64,000 nucleotides of DNA from Olavius algarvensis associated proteobacterium Delta 3 (GCA_903231505.1 CAFBRK010000106.1:1-64000), one strand, 5' to 3'. Positions 15,370 to 25,864 are shown, counted from the first letter of the stretch. Made by a program: numbers and translations. The notes: a model not told the origin generated them from the letters alone.

Positions 15370-16947
15370 ATGGAAAAGAGCACGTTTAGGTGGATTGGTA
15401 TCCTGGCTGGAGTTTTCATTGCGATGGTCTTCAGTATCAAGGCGGTCGGGGTGGAGCGCCTATCGGCGGTATCGGAGCCGCCCAGAGCGGATGTGATTAC
15501 CATCGACGCAATGAAGGTTTTCGGTCCGCTGAGCCGTCCGCCGGTTGAGTTTCTCCATGACCGGCATACCGAGGCGTTGGAAAAGAAGAATAAGGACTGC
15601 CTCATTTGCCACATAAAAAGGGACGATGTGCAATCGACGCTCTATATGCGCACGGAAGCGGTGGACCAGGAAGCCCTGATGGATATCTACCATCTGAACT
15701 GTATTGCCTGCCATCGGGATACCGCGTCGGCGGGTGAAAAGAGCGGTCCTGTCGTCTGCGGCAACTGCCATACCGGAACGAGCAAGGTGGTATCGGTCCG
15801 AAAACCTATGGGCATGGATAATTCCCTTCACTTTCGCCACGTCAAGTCCCTCGATAAGAAGTGCGAGACCTGCCATCACGTTTACGACGAGCAGAACAAA
15901 AAGCTGGTTTATGAAAAGGGAAAGGAAGGATCCTGCCGATACTGCCACGGTGAGGAAAAAGTAGAAAATCGGATTTCCATGAGGGAAGCGTCTCATCTTT
16001 CCTGTGTCGCCTGTCATCAGCGGCTCGAAGCCAAGAAGAAAAAAGCCGGCTCGGTGGACTGTGGCGGATGCCATGACCCGCTGGAACAGCAAATGGTCGA
16101 AAGGCTGGCGACGGTCCCCCGAATGGAGCGGAATCAGCCGGACATGGTGTTTGTCAAAACCGGCGTATCCCAGGATCCCGGACAGGCCAGTCGGCTTCAG
16201 GTAAATCCGGTGCCGTTCAACCATCAGGCCCACGAAAAATACAATGACACCTGCCGTGTCTGCCACCATGCGTCCCTGACATCCTGCAGTGAATGCCATG
16301 TGATTGGCGGATCGGAAAAAGGGAACTACATTAACCTCCAGAAAGCGTTTCATCAGCTTCGAAACGAACAGAGCTGCCTGGGATGCCATGAATACAAGCA
16401 ACGAGAGAAAGCTTGCGTTGGATGTCATGGTGCTATCCCGAAGGACCGGAAACCGGATACGGCCACCTGTCAGACCTGCCATATGACGCCTCCAGCCGGC
16501 ATACCGGTGGAAGCGCTCCGGCCCGATAATAAAACCCTGGCCGCGCAGATGCTGAAGGATCGGGAACCCACCACACAGGTCTATCCGGAAGAAGACATTC
16601 CGGAGACGGTCACGATCGGAGGTCTTTCCAATCTTTTCGAGCCGGCCATCCTTCCCCATCGGAAGATCTTCAACACGTTATATCAGGGGACCCGGGACAA
16701 CGGTCTGGCCACGTATTTCCACGATAACCCCGGCACCTTGTGCCAGGGTTGCCATCATCACAGCCCGCCGGCCAAGAAGCCGCCGAAGTGTGCAAGCTGC
16801 CACGGGAAACCGTTCAATGAAAAGGACCTGTTCAAACCCGGCCTGGCCGGTGCCTATCACCGGCAATGCATGGAGTGCCATGCCGCCATGGAACTGAAGA
16901 AGCCGGACTCGAGGGAATGCGCGTCCTGCCACAAGGAAAAGAAATAG
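15370..16947 (+). CDS. hmcA: High-molecular-weight cytochrome c, 16 haems
   Basis: A 525-residue periplasmic cytochrome with an N-terminal signal/anchor helix (about residues 8-26). I count 16 CxxCH motifs (CLICH, CIACH, CGNCH, CETCH, CRYCH, CVACH, CGGCH, CRVCH, CSECH, CLGCH, CVGCH, CQTCH, CQGCH, CASCH, CMECH, CASCH), the number in the well-studied HmcA. It accepts electrons from periplasmic cytochromes or hydrogenases and passes them to the membrane and cytoplasmic subunits encoded next. It lies directly downstream of rrf2 and 29 bp before hmcB. Confidence 0.95.
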   Translation: MEKSTFRWIGILAGVFIAMVFSIKAVGVERLSAVSEPPRADVITIDAMKVFGPLSRPPVEFLHDRHTEALEKKNKDCLICHIKRDDVQSTLYMRTEAVDQEALMDIYHLNCIACHRDTASAGEKSGPVVCGNCHTGTSKVVSVRKPMGMDNSLHFRHVKSLDKKCETCHHVYDEQNKKLVYEKGKEGSCRYCHGEEKVENRISMREASHLSCVACHQRLEAKKKKAGSVDCGGCHDPLEQQMVERLATVPRMERNQPDMVFVKTGVSQDPGQASRLQVNPVPFNHQAHEKYNDTCRVCHHASLTSCSECHVIGGSEKGNYINLQKAFHQLRNEQSCLGCHEYKQREKACVGCHGAIPKDRKPDTATCQTCHMTPPAGIPVEALRPDNKTLAAQMLKDREPTTQVYPEEDIPETVTIGGLSNLFEPAILPHRKIFNTLYQGTRDNGLATYFHDNPGTLCQGCHHHSPPAKKPPKCASCHGKPFNEKDLFKPGLAGAYHRQCMECHAAMELKKPDSRECASCHKEKK

Positions 16948-16976
16948 ATTCGCAATAACAGCGTGAGGTGACATCC

Positions 16977-18077
16977 ATGACCATATCACGACGAAAGTTT
17001 CTGGGATGGCTCGGTGCCGCCGGTCTGGGCACAACGGTTGGCTCTTCGGCCCGCGCCGCGGCTAAAGGGGAATTTTCCGGATTTCCGGACAGCTTCGGAG
17101 TGTTGCATGATACGTCACTCTGTATCGGCTGCCGTCTCTGCGAGAAAGCCTGCAATGAGGTCAATGAGCTTCCCAAACCGGACCGCCCGTTCGACGATCT
17201 GCAGGTCCTGGAAGAGCGGCGACGCACGTCGGCCGGCAACTATACGGTGGTCAATAAGTACGGGACCCCGGCAAATGGAACGCCTCCGATTTTCCGAAAG
17301 AATCAGTGCAATCACTGCCTCGAACCGGCGTGTGCGTCCGCCTGTTTTGTCCGGGCATTTACCAAGACTCCCAAGGGACCGGTGACCTATGACGCGTCGG
17401 TCTGCGTCGGTTGCCGGTATTGTATGATTGCCTGCCCCTTTGAAATTCCGACGTATGAATACGACGAAGCGCTTAGCCCCCGCATCCAGAAGTGCACCCT
17501 GTGTGCCCCGCGCCTTGAAAAGGGGTTGTTGCCGGGCTGTGTCGATATTTGCCCCACGGAGGCGCTCTCCTTCGGAATACGGGAAAATCTGTTGAAGATC
17601 GCCCGGGAACGGATCCGGAAATTTCCGGATCGCTACGTGCCCCATATCTATGGCGAACATGAGATGGGCGGCACCAGCTGGCTCTATCTCTCCACGGAAC
17701 CGTTCAACGAAATCGGCCTACGGGAGGACCTGGGCACGACGCCGGCGCCGACACTGACCGCCGGAGCCCTGGGGTCGGTCCCGGTCATTGTGGGCCTCTG
17801 GCCGGTGCTGCTCACCGGGATTTACGCCATCTCGAAACGGAAGGACAAGATCGCCGCCGAAGAGCAGGCGGGTGCGGTCGCGTTGGCCGCCGAACAGGCC
17901 CGGGCCGAGTCCAAGGCCGAGCTGGACAAGGCATTGGAGCAGGCCAAGAAGGAACAGGAAGCCATGGTTAAAATGGCCGTCAAGAAGGCTCTTGAAGAAG
18001 CCGAAGAAAAGCAAAAGGCCGAGGCGGAAGGCGATGCCGGTGATTCCGGACCGTCCGAAGAAACCGACAAGGCATAG
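16977..18077 (+). CDS. hmcB: Hmc complex ferredoxin-like subunit B
   Basis: A 366-residue iron-sulfur subunit. The ATG at 16977 follows GAGGTGA and gives a twin-arginine signal, [10 protein letters not shown], so the clusters face the periplasm. Four sets of Cys ligands are visible: [35 protein letters not shown] and CTLCAPRL...GCVDIC, enough for four [4Fe-4S] clusters. Near residue 265 there is a transmembrane helix ([19 protein letters not shown]) and then a long, highly charged Ala/Glu/Lys coiled coil reaching the C-terminus. It should relay electrons between HmcA and the NrfD-like HmcC. Confidence 0.92.
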   Translation: MTISRRKFLGWLGAAGLGTTVGSSARAAAKGEFSGFPDSFGVLHDTSLCIGCRLCEKACNEVNELPKPDRPFDDLQVLEERRRTSAGNYTVVNKYGTPANGTPPIFRKNQCNHCLEPACASACFVRAFTKTPKGPVTYDASVCVGCRYCMIACPFEIPTYEYDEALSPRIQKCTLCAPRLEKGLLPGCVDICPTEALSFGIRENLLKIARERIRKFPDRYVPHIYGEHEMGGTSWLYLSTEPFNEIGLREDLGTTPAPTLTAGALGSVPVIVGLWPVLLTGIYAISKRKDKIAAEEQAGAVALAAEQARAESKAELDKALEQAKKEQEAMVKMAVKKALEEAEEKQKAEAEGDAGDSGPSEETDKA

Positions 18078-18091
18078 AGGGAGGAAACCTG

Positions 18092-19264
18092 ATGTCCAAT
18101 GAAGGCACTACAGCCGGCAAATTTCAAATGACTCCGTTTAATATGGTTGCCGGCGTCATCGTAATCCTCGGCGTGATTGTGACGATCCTCCGATTTACCG
18201 GTGGGCTGGGTGCCGTTACCAACCTCACCGACTACAACCCCTGGGGTATCTGGATCGGGTTTGACCTGCTGGTCGGTGTCGCTCTATCCGCCGGGGGGTT
18301 TGTCACTTCGGCCGCCGTATACATTTTCGGATTGAAAAAATACCACTCCGCCGTCCGTCCGGCCATCCTGACCGCCTTTCTCGGCTATGCCCTGGTGGTT
18401 CTGGCCCTGCACTACGACGTCGGCAGACCCTGGCGTCTGCCGTATCCGTTTATCGTTCAGCAAGGGACGTCTTCGGTACTCTTTGAAGTGGGTGCCTGTG
18501 TCGCCCTCTATCTCACGGTGCTTTTCATCGAGTGGAGCCCCACTGCCATGGAATGGCTGGGACTAAAGAAGATCCGGGGCATTGTCATCAAGCTGACGCT
18601 GCTGCTGACCATTTTTGGTGTGATTTTGTCGACCCTGCATCAGTCCTCCCTGGGAGCGCTGTTTTTGATCGCACCGTCCAAGCTGCACCCCCTCTGGTAC
18701 TCGAAATATATTCCGATCTACTTCTTTGTCTCGGCGGTGATTGCCGGACTCTCCATGGTCATTTTCGAGAGCACCCTGTCCCACCGATACTTTCATGACA
18801 AGATGGACGAAACCCATCTGGCCGAAAGCCGGGGGGTGACATTGGGATTCGGAAAAGCTGCGGCCTACACCCTGGCGGGGTATTTCCTTCTCAAGGTTAT
18901 CGGGGTCGCGGCGGACAACGACTGGCACTACCTGGCGACCGGATACGGCGCCTGGTTCCTGGTGGAACTGCTCGGCTTCATCGCCCTGCCGTGCTTTGTG
19001 TATGCCGTCGGGGTTCGGGAAAAGAACACAACCCTGATCCGGTGGGCGGCGGCCTGGACGGTACTGGGCATCATCCTGAACCGATTCAATATTTCCCTGA
19101 TCGCCTTCAATTATCATCTTCCGGCGTCGGAGCGGTATTTCCCCCACTGGATGGAGGTCGTTATCTCTGTGTTTATCGTCACCTTGGGCCTGGTTCTTTT
19201 CCGGTTTATCGCCACCCGGATGCCGATCTTTTACGAGGCTGCGGGATACGACGACGCCCATTGA
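18092..19264 (+). CDS. hmcC: Hmc complex integral membrane subunit C (NrfD family)
   Basis: A 390-residue polytopic membrane protein with about ten hydrophobic helices, starting after GGGAGG. The sequence NLTDYNPWGIWIGFDLLVGVALSAGGF is typical of the NrfD/HybB/HmcC family, which handles quinone at the membrane. It is placed between the ferredoxin subunit and the small HmcD, as in the known hmc operon, and probably exchanges electrons with menaquinone. Confidence 0.93.
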   Translation: MSNEGTTAGKFQMTPFNMVAGVIVILGVIVTILRFTGGLGAVTNLTDYNPWGIWIGFDLLVGVALSAGGFVTSAAVYIFGLKKYHSAVRPAILTAFLGYALVVLALHYDVGRPWRLPYPFIVQQGTSSVLFEVGACVALYLTVLFIEWSPTAMEWLGLKKIRGIVIKLTLLLTIFGVILSTLHQSSLGALFLIAPSKLHPLWYSKYIPIYFFVSAVIAGLSMVIFESTLSHRYFHDKMDETHLAESRGVTLGFGKAAAYTLAGYFLLKVIGVAADNDWHYLATGYGAWFLVELLGFIALPCFVYAVGVREKNTTLIRWAAAWTVLGIILNRFNISLIAFNYHLPASERYFPHWMEVVISVFIVTLGLVLFRFIATRMPIFYEAAGYDDAH

Positions 19265-19286
19265 TGGGGATCGTAAAGGAGACCTG

Positions 19287-19412
19287 ATGGATATCTACAC
19301 GCTGCAGGATTTTTTCACCTTTACCAAAGGGGTGATCTATATACTGGTCATCATCACTCTCATCGGACTGGCCGGGTTCTGGCGGTTTCTGACAGAGAGG
19401 GACGAGGACTAG
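19287..19412 (+). CDS. hmcD: Hmc complex small membrane subunit D
   Basis: A 41-residue peptide (MDIYTLQDFFTFTKGVIYIL and on, ending FLTERDED) with one membrane helix, preceded by AAAGGAGA. Size, single helix and position between hmcC and hmcE match HmcD. It is probably a structural subunit and is easily missed because of its length. Confidence 0.85.
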   Translation: MDIYTLQDFFTFTKGVIYILVIITLIGLAGFWRFLTERDED

Positions 19413-19523
19413 ACTCCCGAATCACACGTTGTGAATCGGCTGCATTTACAGGAGCGACAATTTCGGGTGCCGCCGTTGTGCCGGAAGCCGTGTAACTCAA
19501 CTCTTCACATGCAGGAGTAAACA

Positions 19524-20201
19524 ATGTACGAACTGCTTACCGGGCCCATGTTGTGGCTGTCTTTCACCATTTTTTTCATCGGGTGTATCGTCCGGCTGGT
19601 CATGTACTTCAAAGGGCTTAGCTGGCAGATGGACAGGGTCGCCTATAAAGAGCACATGAGCTATGGGGCGAAGGGTGCCGCCCGGTCCATCTTTTTCTGG
19701 CTGATCCCCTTCGGGACCCGAAGCTGGCGGGTGAATCCCTTTTTTACCATTGTCTTCTTTGTATTTCATGTGGGGTTGATCCTGACACCGATCTTCCTGC
19801 TATCCCATAACATCCTACTCAAGGAACGGTGGGGGTTCAGCCTGTGGACCATGTCCGAGACAACGGCCGACCTGCTGACCATCGGCGTGATTGTGGCCGC
19901 CCTCTTTATGGTCCTCAGGCGGATTGCCCTGCCCGAGGTCCGTTTTCTGACCGATGCATACGACTATCTGGTGCTTCTGATCGCAACAGCGCCTTTTATC
20001 ACGGGATTTATGGCGTTCCACCTGGTCCCCGACTACAACTTTTGGCTGATTCTGCACATTATCTGCGGGGAGATCATGCTGATCGCCATCCCCTTTACCA
20101 AGCTTTCCCACTTCGTCCTCTTCTTTGCCTCCCGGGCCCAGCTCGGGATGGACTATGGGATTAAACGCGGCGGTATGAAGGGAAGAAGTTTTCCATGGTA
20201 A
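19524..20201 (+). CDS. hmcE: Hmc complex cytochrome b-like membrane subunit E
   Basis: A 225-residue membrane protein with about five helices and AGGAG before ATG 19524. It resembles the NarI/DsrM-type gamma subunits: GCIVRLVMYFKGLSW near the start, FVFHVGLILTPIFLLSH, and later FMAFHLVPDYNFWLILHIICGE. Histidines in these helices could bind haem b. It should connect the quinone-reactive part to the cytoplasmic HmcF encoded next. Confidence 0.88.
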   Translation: MYELLTGPMLWLSFTIFFIGCIVRLVMYFKGLSWQMDRVAYKEHMSYGAKGAARSIFFWLIPFGTRSWRVNPFFTIVFFVFHVGLILTPIFLLSHNILLKERWGFSLWTMSETTADLLTIGVIVAALFMVLRRIALPEVRFLTDAYDYLVLLIATAPFITGFMAFHLVPDYNFWLILHIICGEIMLIAIPFTKLSHFVLFFASRAQLGMDYGIKRGGMKGRSFPW

Positions 20202-20237
20202 AACCTTAACTACCCTTTAGCATAAAGGATGTGAACA

Positions 20238-21620
20238 ATGCCGGAAGGAACACTTTGCAACAAACTGACGGTGGATACAAAAGAACACCTGGACTCACTG
20301 CTGGCCGACAAGAGCGGTAAGGTATATTACAAGGAGATGAATGACCTGGAGGTCAATCAAAAAGCGCTCTGGGGAATCATCCAGAAAACGTTTCGCTCCA
20401 GATTCAAAACATGGCTGGAGATCTGCGCCCACTGCGGCCTCTGTGCGGAAAGCTGCTTTCATTATACGGCCAACAACGGGGACCCGAAACAGGTGCCGTC
20501 ATACAAGATCCAGTCCACCCTCGGCGAAATTGTCCGGAGAAAGGGAAAGGTGGACAACGACTTCATGCAGCACTGCATGGATGTGGCATTTGCCCAGTGC
20601 TCCTGCTGCACCCGGTGCGGCATCTATTGCCCCTTCGGCATCGATATGGGGATCATGTTCAGTTATCTGCGGGGCCTGCTGTTTTCCCAGGGATTTACGC
20701 CGTGGGAGATGAAAATCGGGACCGGGATGCACCGGATCTATCACGCCCAGATGGATATCACCACCGAAGATTGGGTGGACACCTGTGAGTGGATGGCAGA
20801 GGAGTACGAAGAAGACTGGCCCGGGCTCAAGATCCCGGTGGACGTCGAAAGCGCCGATATCATGTACACGGTCAACGCCAGGGAACCCAAGCACTATCCG
20901 GAAGACCTGGCCGAGGCGGCCATTCTGTTCCATCTTGCGGGTGAAAACTGGACGGTGCCCAGTGAAGGCTGGGAAGAGACCAGCCTGGCCATGTTTGCCG
21001 GCGACTGGGCGGCCTGCAAAATGCAGGTCGAAACTGTTTATGATGCCATGGAACGGCTCAAGCCAAAGCGGATGGTCGTGACCGAATGCGGCCATGCCTA
21101 CCGGGCGACGGTCCTCGAAGGCCCTTACTGGGCCGGGCGCAAGAGCGGCCAGACACCTGTTGAGAGCATCCACTATGTCGAATGGGTCGCCGAGGCGCTG
21201 CGCACCGGAAAGCTGAAAATCGACCCGAGCAAGAAGATCAAAGAGCCGGTAACCTACCAGGACTCCTGCAACTATGTTCGCAATGGGGGCCTGGGGCACT
21301 TCGCCAGAGAGATCATGAGTTATGTCGCCGAAGATTTCAGGGAAATGACGCCGACAAAGGAGCACAATTATTGTTGCGGTGGAGGTGGTGGTCTCAACGG
21401 TATCGGGCGATACCGGGAGCAACGCAACATTGGCATGAAGGTCAAACGGGATCAGATCCTGGACACCGGTGCGAAACTTGTCATCTCGCCTTGTCACAAC
21501 TGCTGGGATGCGATTCGGGATATGGAAGAGATCTATCACATGGGGATCCGGTGGACATTTCTCAAGCCGCTGTTGATTAGCATGGTAGAAGTCCCGGAGC
21601 ATTTGAAACCGGAAGAATAA
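20238..21620 (+). CDS. hmcF: Hmc complex cytoplasmic Fe-S subunit F (HdrD-like)
   Basis: A 460-residue soluble protein. Two [4Fe-4S] sets are seen near residues 58-68 ([11 protein letters not shown]) and 121-135 ([11 protein letters not shown]). The C-terminal half has the CCG-type motifs of heterodisulfide reductases ([10 protein letters not shown] and SPCHNC), which bind special clusters at thiol-disulfide sites. HmcF is thought to be the cytoplasmic end of the complex, passing electrons towards sulfate reduction. It ends the hmc block; the next gene starts 85 bp on. Confidence 0.92.
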   Translation: MPEGTLCNKLTVDTKEHLDSLLADKSGKVYYKEMNDLEVNQKALWGIIQKTFRSRFKTWLEICAHCGLCAESCFHYTANNGDPKQVPSYKIQSTLGEIVRRKGKVDNDFMQHCMDVAFAQCSCCTRCGIYCPFGIDMGIMFSYLRGLLFSQGFTPWEMKIGTGMHRIYHAQMDITTEDWVDTCEWMAEEYEEDWPGLKIPVDVESADIMYTVNAREPKHYPEDLAEAAILFHLAGENWTVPSEGWEETSLAMFAGDWAACKMQVETVYDAMERLKPKRMVVTECGHAYRATVLEGPYWAGRKSGQTPVESIHYVEWVAEALRTGKLKIDPSKKIKEPVTYQDSCNYVRNGGLGHFAREIMSYVAEDFREMTPTKEHNYCCGGGGGLNGIGRYREQRNIGMKVKRDQILDTGAKLVISPCHNCWDAIRDMEEIYHMGIRWTFLKPLLISMVEVPEHLKPEE

Positions 21621-21705
21621 CCTGATAATATTATGATATCTTTTCAGGGAAGGCCTGGCGGGGCGATTTACCCGGGCAGAGTCGGACGAAACGGACCCAA
21701 CGGCA

Positions 21706-22242
21706 ATGAATCGAGTTGTCCTCAACAGCGATGGCAGTATTGTCGCGGATGGGCGTGCCATCCAGACCGATGGGTTGGACTGCCTCGGATTGATGGTGGA
21801 CCTGGAAGAAGGCTACACCCTCCGAAGCTACTTTCGGATGCTCGAACAACATGATCAGTTAACGAAGCTGAACCGTTTCATTGCGCAACAAATGGAGGAG
21901 TATCGCGGAAGCCCCGATGAGGGCTGCCGGTGGCCGGAGTTTGAAGCGCTGCTGTTTACCAAGACTGTGGAAATGGTTGGCTTTCCGGGCAAACCGAAAA
22001 TGGAGATCTATACGTCTTTGGTGGGTCACGGCGGCACCGGATCGGTCGGGATTCGCGGCCTTCAGCTGGAGTGTCTTCTCGATATGCCCATGCGGTTCGG
22101 ACGACTCAAGCATATCGTGTTTGGGGATAAAGTAGATCTGTTCGAGTTCGAAACCATCTATACCCTATTTGAATTCATCGACGGGATTGCATGGGAACTC
22201 AGTTTCCACGGAACGCCGAAGCAATGTCAACTAAGGAGATGA
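21706..22242 (+). CDS. Unknown protein downstream of hmcF
   Basis: A 178-residue soluble protein that I do not recognise. It has no Cys-rich motif, signal or membrane helix. A run of acidic and aromatic residues ends in FGDKVDLFEFETIYTLFEF. The start ATG has no clear ribosome site. It ends 3 bp before the UspA-type gene, whose ribosome site lies in its last codons, so it is part of the same transcript. The position suggests an accessory role near the Hmc complex or its signalling genes. Confidence 0.55.
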   Translation: MNRVVLNSDGSIVADGRAIQTDGLDCLGLMVDLEEGYTLRSYFRMLEQHDQLTKLNRFIAQQMEEYRGSPDEGCRWPEFEALLFTKTVEMVGFPGKPKMEIYTSLVGHGGTGSVGIRGLQLECLLDMPMRFGRLKHIVFGDKVDLFEFETIYTLFEFIDGIAWELSFHGTPKQCQLRR

Positions 22243-22245
22243 CCC

Positions 22246-23169
22246 ATGTTTAAGAAAATTCTTTTTGCCACGACCGCCTCTCCAACCTGTGACAATGCCG
22301 CGATGGTGGCGTTCGATCTTGAACTGAAATGGAACGCCAAACTGTTTGTGTTTCATGTCCTGGGCCTTCCCACCCGCGGTTACAGCCCGTTTGTGACCGA
22401 TTCCCGAACCGGGGAAACGGAATCCGTCGATCCCGATTACCTGGAATGGGTAGAAGAAGAAATGCGCAATACCTATGACAAGTACCTTGAGGAGAGCGAT
22501 GCAGAAATAGATGCGGTCGTGGGCAATCCCCATCGGGAAATATTGCGCAAGGCAAGGGCTGAAGATGTGGACCTGATTATCATGGGCGCCCACACCCGGG
22601 AAGAGGACATCGGTGCGACACGGTACCGGTCCGTTGTCGGCAGCACCATGCAGAAGGTAGCCAAAGCCGCGCGGTGCCCCATTGTCATCATCAGCCGCCC
22701 CTGTACCACCTGCTGGAAACTGTTCTCCCATATTCTTGTGGCCACAGATTTTTCCAAAGCGGCATTTTCAGCATTTCGCTTCGGCGTCAAACTTGCCCGG
22801 GAGGTGAAGGCCGAACTGCACCTGTTTCATGCCGTTGACATCGAAACGCTGAACAACGGCCAGATATCGAGCCAGGAAGAGATCGAAGAGAAACTGGCAC
22901 ACGCGCGACGGCGCATCGATAAAAAATATGTTCCCTTATTGAAAGGCGTCAAGAGCTACGACATCGAGATACGGGAGGGAACGCCGTATGTCGAAGTGCT
23001 CAAGTACGCCAGAGAGAAGCAGGCCGATCTGGTCGTGATGGCCCACCACACGCGGGAGATCGATCCGGAGTTGGCACTTCTCGGCAGCACTGTCGAACAG
23101 GTGGTGCTCAGGGCCTCCTGCCCGGTTGCCAGTGTGAATCATCCGGATAAGGTGGCCGACGTCGCCTAG
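22246..23169 (+). CDS. Tandem universal stress protein (two UspA domains)
   Basis: A 307-residue protein with two UspA folds, each about 145 residues, beginning FKKILFATTASP and FSHILVATDFSK. Each ends with a nucleotide-binding loop: GAHTREEDIGATRYRSVVGS in the first and HTREIDPELALLGSTVEQ in the second. AAGGAGATGACCC precedes ATG 22246. Such proteins bind ATP and respond to energy or redox stress. It sits between hmc and the regulator genes, suggesting that it monitors energy state. Confidence 0.88.
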   Translation: MFKKILFATTASPTCDNAAMVAFDLELKWNAKLFVFHVLGLPTRGYSPFVTDSRTGETESVDPDYLEWVEEEMRNTYDKYLEESDAEIDAVVGNPHREILRKARAEDVDLIIMGAHTREEDIGATRYRSVVGSTMQKVAKAARCPIVIISRPCTTCWKLFSHILVATDFSKAAFSAFRFGVKLAREVKAELHLFHAVDIETLNNGQISSQEEIEEKLAHARRRIDKKYVPLLKGVKSYDIEIREGTPYVEVLKYAREKQADLVVMAHHTREIDPELALLGSTVEQVVLRASCPVASVNHPDKVADVA

Positions 23170-23350
23170 TCCGGACATCACACAACATCTTTTCAGCGTT
23201 CGGCCTTCCCGCCGGATGCGGACATGCCCGGCCGGGGCGGACCCCGGCAATACGCCAGCTCGTCCGACACATGCCACCGGGGGGCGCCGAAACCGTCATT
23301 GAACCTCCCCCGGGGCTGCCTATCCAAGAATCATAAGAGTAATTCGGGCC

Positions 23351-23746
23351 ATGAATCCCAAGACCATCCTGATTGTTGAAGATGAACTGGATATGCGGAT
23401 ATTCCTGAAGACGGCCATGGAGACCAGCGGGTACCTGCCGGTGCTGGCCAGGAACGGCGATGAAGGCTTTCAAAAGGCCAGGGACATCCTTCCGGATTTG
23501 ATCCTTCTGGACGTTATGATGCCCGGAGAAGGCGGGGTGACCATGTATCGGCAACTCAAGACCGATGATGGGCTCCGGGATATCCCGGTGGTCATGCTGT
23601 CCGCCGTCGAGGAAGAGACCTACAACCATTACATAAAGATGCTCAATATCCAAACGAAAGGGCCGATTCCTCCGCCAAACGCCTATGTCGAAAAGCCGCC
23701 GGATCCGGATGTGTTATTGAACGTGATCCGGGATCTGCTCGCGTAA
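23351..23746 (+). CDS. REC-only response regulator (Rrf1-like position)
   Basis: A 131-residue single receiver domain with Asp54 in LILLDVMMPG as phosphoacceptor, an acidic pair (Glu10/Asp11) and the conserved Lys in VEKP near the end. There is no output domain. An insertion (YNHYIKMLNIQTKGPIPPPN) precedes the conserved Lys. In D. vulgaris the hmc operon encodes Rrf1, also a response regulator; this gene may be its counterpart, probably receiving phosphate from the kinases encoded downstream. Confidence 0.85.
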   Translation: MNPKTILIVEDELDMRIFLKTAMETSGYLPVLARNGDEGFQKARDILPDLILLDVMMPGEGGVTMYRQLKTDDGLRDIPVVMLSAVEEETYNHYIKMLNIQTKGPIPPPNAYVEKPPDPDVLLNVIRDLLA

Positions 23747-23780
23747 GGTTCGAGGGAAATTATCGGAACGCAGGAAGGCC

Positions 23781-25772
23781 ATGGCACAGTCCACTGAAAA
23801 TGAGATCACCCTGCTGTTGGTAGATGATGAGGACGATATCCGCGAAGTGCTGGGCATCTTCCTTGGTGAACTGGGCTACCGCGTCCTGACCGCTGAAAAC
23901 GGGAAGCTGGCCCTCGATATATTTCGCCGGGAGAACCCCCCGATTGTTCTCAGTGATATCAAGATGCCGGTAATGGACGGTATCGCGCTACTAAAAGTCA
24001 TCAAGGAAGAGAGTCCTGACACCGAAGTGATCATGATCACCGGCCATGGTGACATTGAACTGGCCATTGAGAGTCTCAAGCTCGAAGCCACCGATTTTAT
24101 CACCAAACCGATCAACGAAGATGCCCTGGAAATTGCCCTGAAGCGGGCGATGGAGAAAATTTCCATGAGGCACCAGCTGCGGGAGTACACCGAGAACCTG
24201 GAGCGCATGGTCGAAGAGAAATCCGCCCGTCTGGTGCAAATCGAGAGACAGCTGGCGGTGGGACAAGCCATCGAGGGACTGTCTTCGGCCATGAGCGGTA
24301 TCGCGGGAGATGTGGAGGGCGGCATCCGCTATTTTGACGACATGCCATGCTTTGTCGCCATTCACAGCCCGGATCTGAAGGTGCTTCAAACCAACCAGCT
24401 TTTCCGGGACCGCCTCGGGGATAAAGTCGGGGCCAACAGTTGGGAAATTTACGAGGGCGGCGCACATCATCATACGGCCTGCCCAGTGGCAAGGACGTTT
24501 GAAACGGGAAAAGGGCAGCAGTCCCGACAGACCGTCCATCATCGCGATGGCGGTAAAATTCCGGTAATGGTCCATACCGCTCCCATCAGTGACAGGGCCG
24601 GAAGTCCGGAACTTGTTCTGGAAATATCAGCCGACATGTCGGAAGTTCAACGGCTCAAGGAGCAGCTGCGGATGACCCAGGAGCGTTTCCAGCAGTTGTT
24701 CGATGAGGTTCCCTGTTACATCTCCGTTCGTGACCGGGAGTATCGGCTGACTGCGGCCAACCGGCTCTTCAAGGAAGATTTCGATCATGAACTGGGGACG
24801 ACATGCTTTTCCCGTTTACATGGGGCGAAAGGCCCCTGCGCGGATTGCCCGGTGAGACGAACCTTTGAGGACGGTCAGCCCCACCAGGCAGAGATGGTCG
24901 TGACCGAACGATCCGGATCTCCTAACAATGTCCTGGTATGGACGGCTCCGATTCGGGATTCCGCCCAAACTGTCCATCAGGTGATGCTAATGGCGACCAA
25001 TATCACGGAGATCCGGCGGCTCCAGGATCGGCTGTCATCACTCGGACTGATGATGGGCTCCCTGTCCCATGCCATCAAAGGCCACCTGACCGGCCTGGAC
25101 AGCGGGATGTATCAGCTCAGCCGCGGTTTCGCCGAGGACAATCGGGAGCAGACCCGTGACGGTTGGGAAGTGGTTCAGATGGTCGTCGGGCGCTTGCGGA
25201 AGGTCGTCCTTGACATCTTATACTACGCCAAGGAACGGGAGCTCAACTGGGAACGGATATCAGTGAACCACTTTTTCGAGGACGTCGCCGGAAGCGTGCA
25301 GGCGAAACTCGACAGCCACGGGATCGATCTGGTCCGTGATTTTGATGCGGACGCCGGAGAAATGGAAATCGATGTCGGTGTGCTGCGATCCGCCTTCATC
25401 AGTTTCATCGAAAACGCCGTGGAAGCATGTGTGGAAGATGCTTCAAAAGAGAAACACCGTATCCGTCTGAGCACGCGTCGGGAATCCGAGGAGGCTGTTT
25501 TCACCATCCAGGACAACGGGGTCGGTATGGGGGCCTCTGCCCTGGATAATATTTTTACCCTTTTCTATTCTTCCAAAGGAAACAAGGGCACCGGGCTCGG
25601 GCTCTTTGTGGCCAACAAGATTGTTCAAAAACACGGAGGCCGAATCCGTGTGGACTCCCAACCTAAAAAAGGATCCACCTTTGTCGTTACTCTTCCGACA
25701 AGCATACCAAAAACCCTCAAGGAGACGACTCCGGACACCGAGGGGGAGAGAAGGACGCTCTACTGCGTCTAG
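23781..25772 (+). CDS. Hybrid REC-PAS-PAS-histidine kinase
   Basis: A 663-residue soluble protein. The N-terminal receiver has Asp59 in IVLSDIKMPVMDG. A coiled coil follows (about 125-175), then two PAS domains (about 190-300 and 305-420), each with CxxCP motifs (HHTACPVARTF, GPCADCPVRRTF) that could bind metal or sense redox. The kinase part has SHAIKGHL near residue 430 and a GHKL ATPase with DNGVGMG and GTGLGLF. It lies 34 bp after the REC gene and shares its REC and kinase organisation with the protein at 28318. Confidence 0.85.
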   Translation: MAQSTENEITLLLVDDEDDIREVLGIFLGELGYRVLTAENGKLALDIFRRENPPIVLSDIKMPVMDGIALLKVIKEESPDTEVIMITGHGDIELAIESLKLEATDFITKPINEDALEIALKRAMEKISMRHQLREYTENLERMVEEKSARLVQIERQLAVGQAIEGLSSAMSGIAGDVEGGIRYFDDMPCFVAIHSPDLKVLQTNQLFRDRLGDKVGANSWEIYEGGAHHHTACPVARTFETGKGQQSRQTVHHRDGGKIPVMVHTAPISDRAGSPELVLEISADMSEVQRLKEQLRMTQERFQQLFDEVPCYISVRDREYRLTAANRLFKEDFDHELGTTCFSRLHGAKGPCADCPVRRTFEDGQPHQAEMVVTERSGSPNNVLVWTAPIRDSAQTVHQVMLMATNITEIRRLQDRLSSLGLMMGSLSHAIKGHLTGLDSGMYQLSRGFAEDNREQTRDGWEVVQMVVGRLRKVVLDILYYAKERELNWERISVNHFFEDVAGSVQAKLDSHGIDLVRDFDADAGEMEIDVGVLRSAFISFIENAVEACVEDASKEKHRIRLSTRRESEEAVFTIQDNGVGMGASALDNIFTLFYSSKGNKGTGLGLFVANKIVQKHGGRIRVDSQPKKGSTFVVTLPTSIPKTLKETTPDTEGERRTLYCV

Positions 25773-25864
25773 CCCCTCTGGATAACCGCATTTATGAGAT
25801 CTTCGGAAGAACCGACAGCCTTGACAAAAACACCCGGCCCAGGTACCCCAAATGGACACGCTTA

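Noticed and set aside
15460-16659. 399-codon minus-strand frame opposite hmcA
   Set aside because: It is a shadow of the 16-haem cytochrome, whose CxxCH motifs are clear.
20499-21761. 420-codon minus-strand frame opposite hmcF
   Set aside because: It is antisense to HmcF, which has intact Fe-S and CCG motifs; the translated product has no plausible domain.
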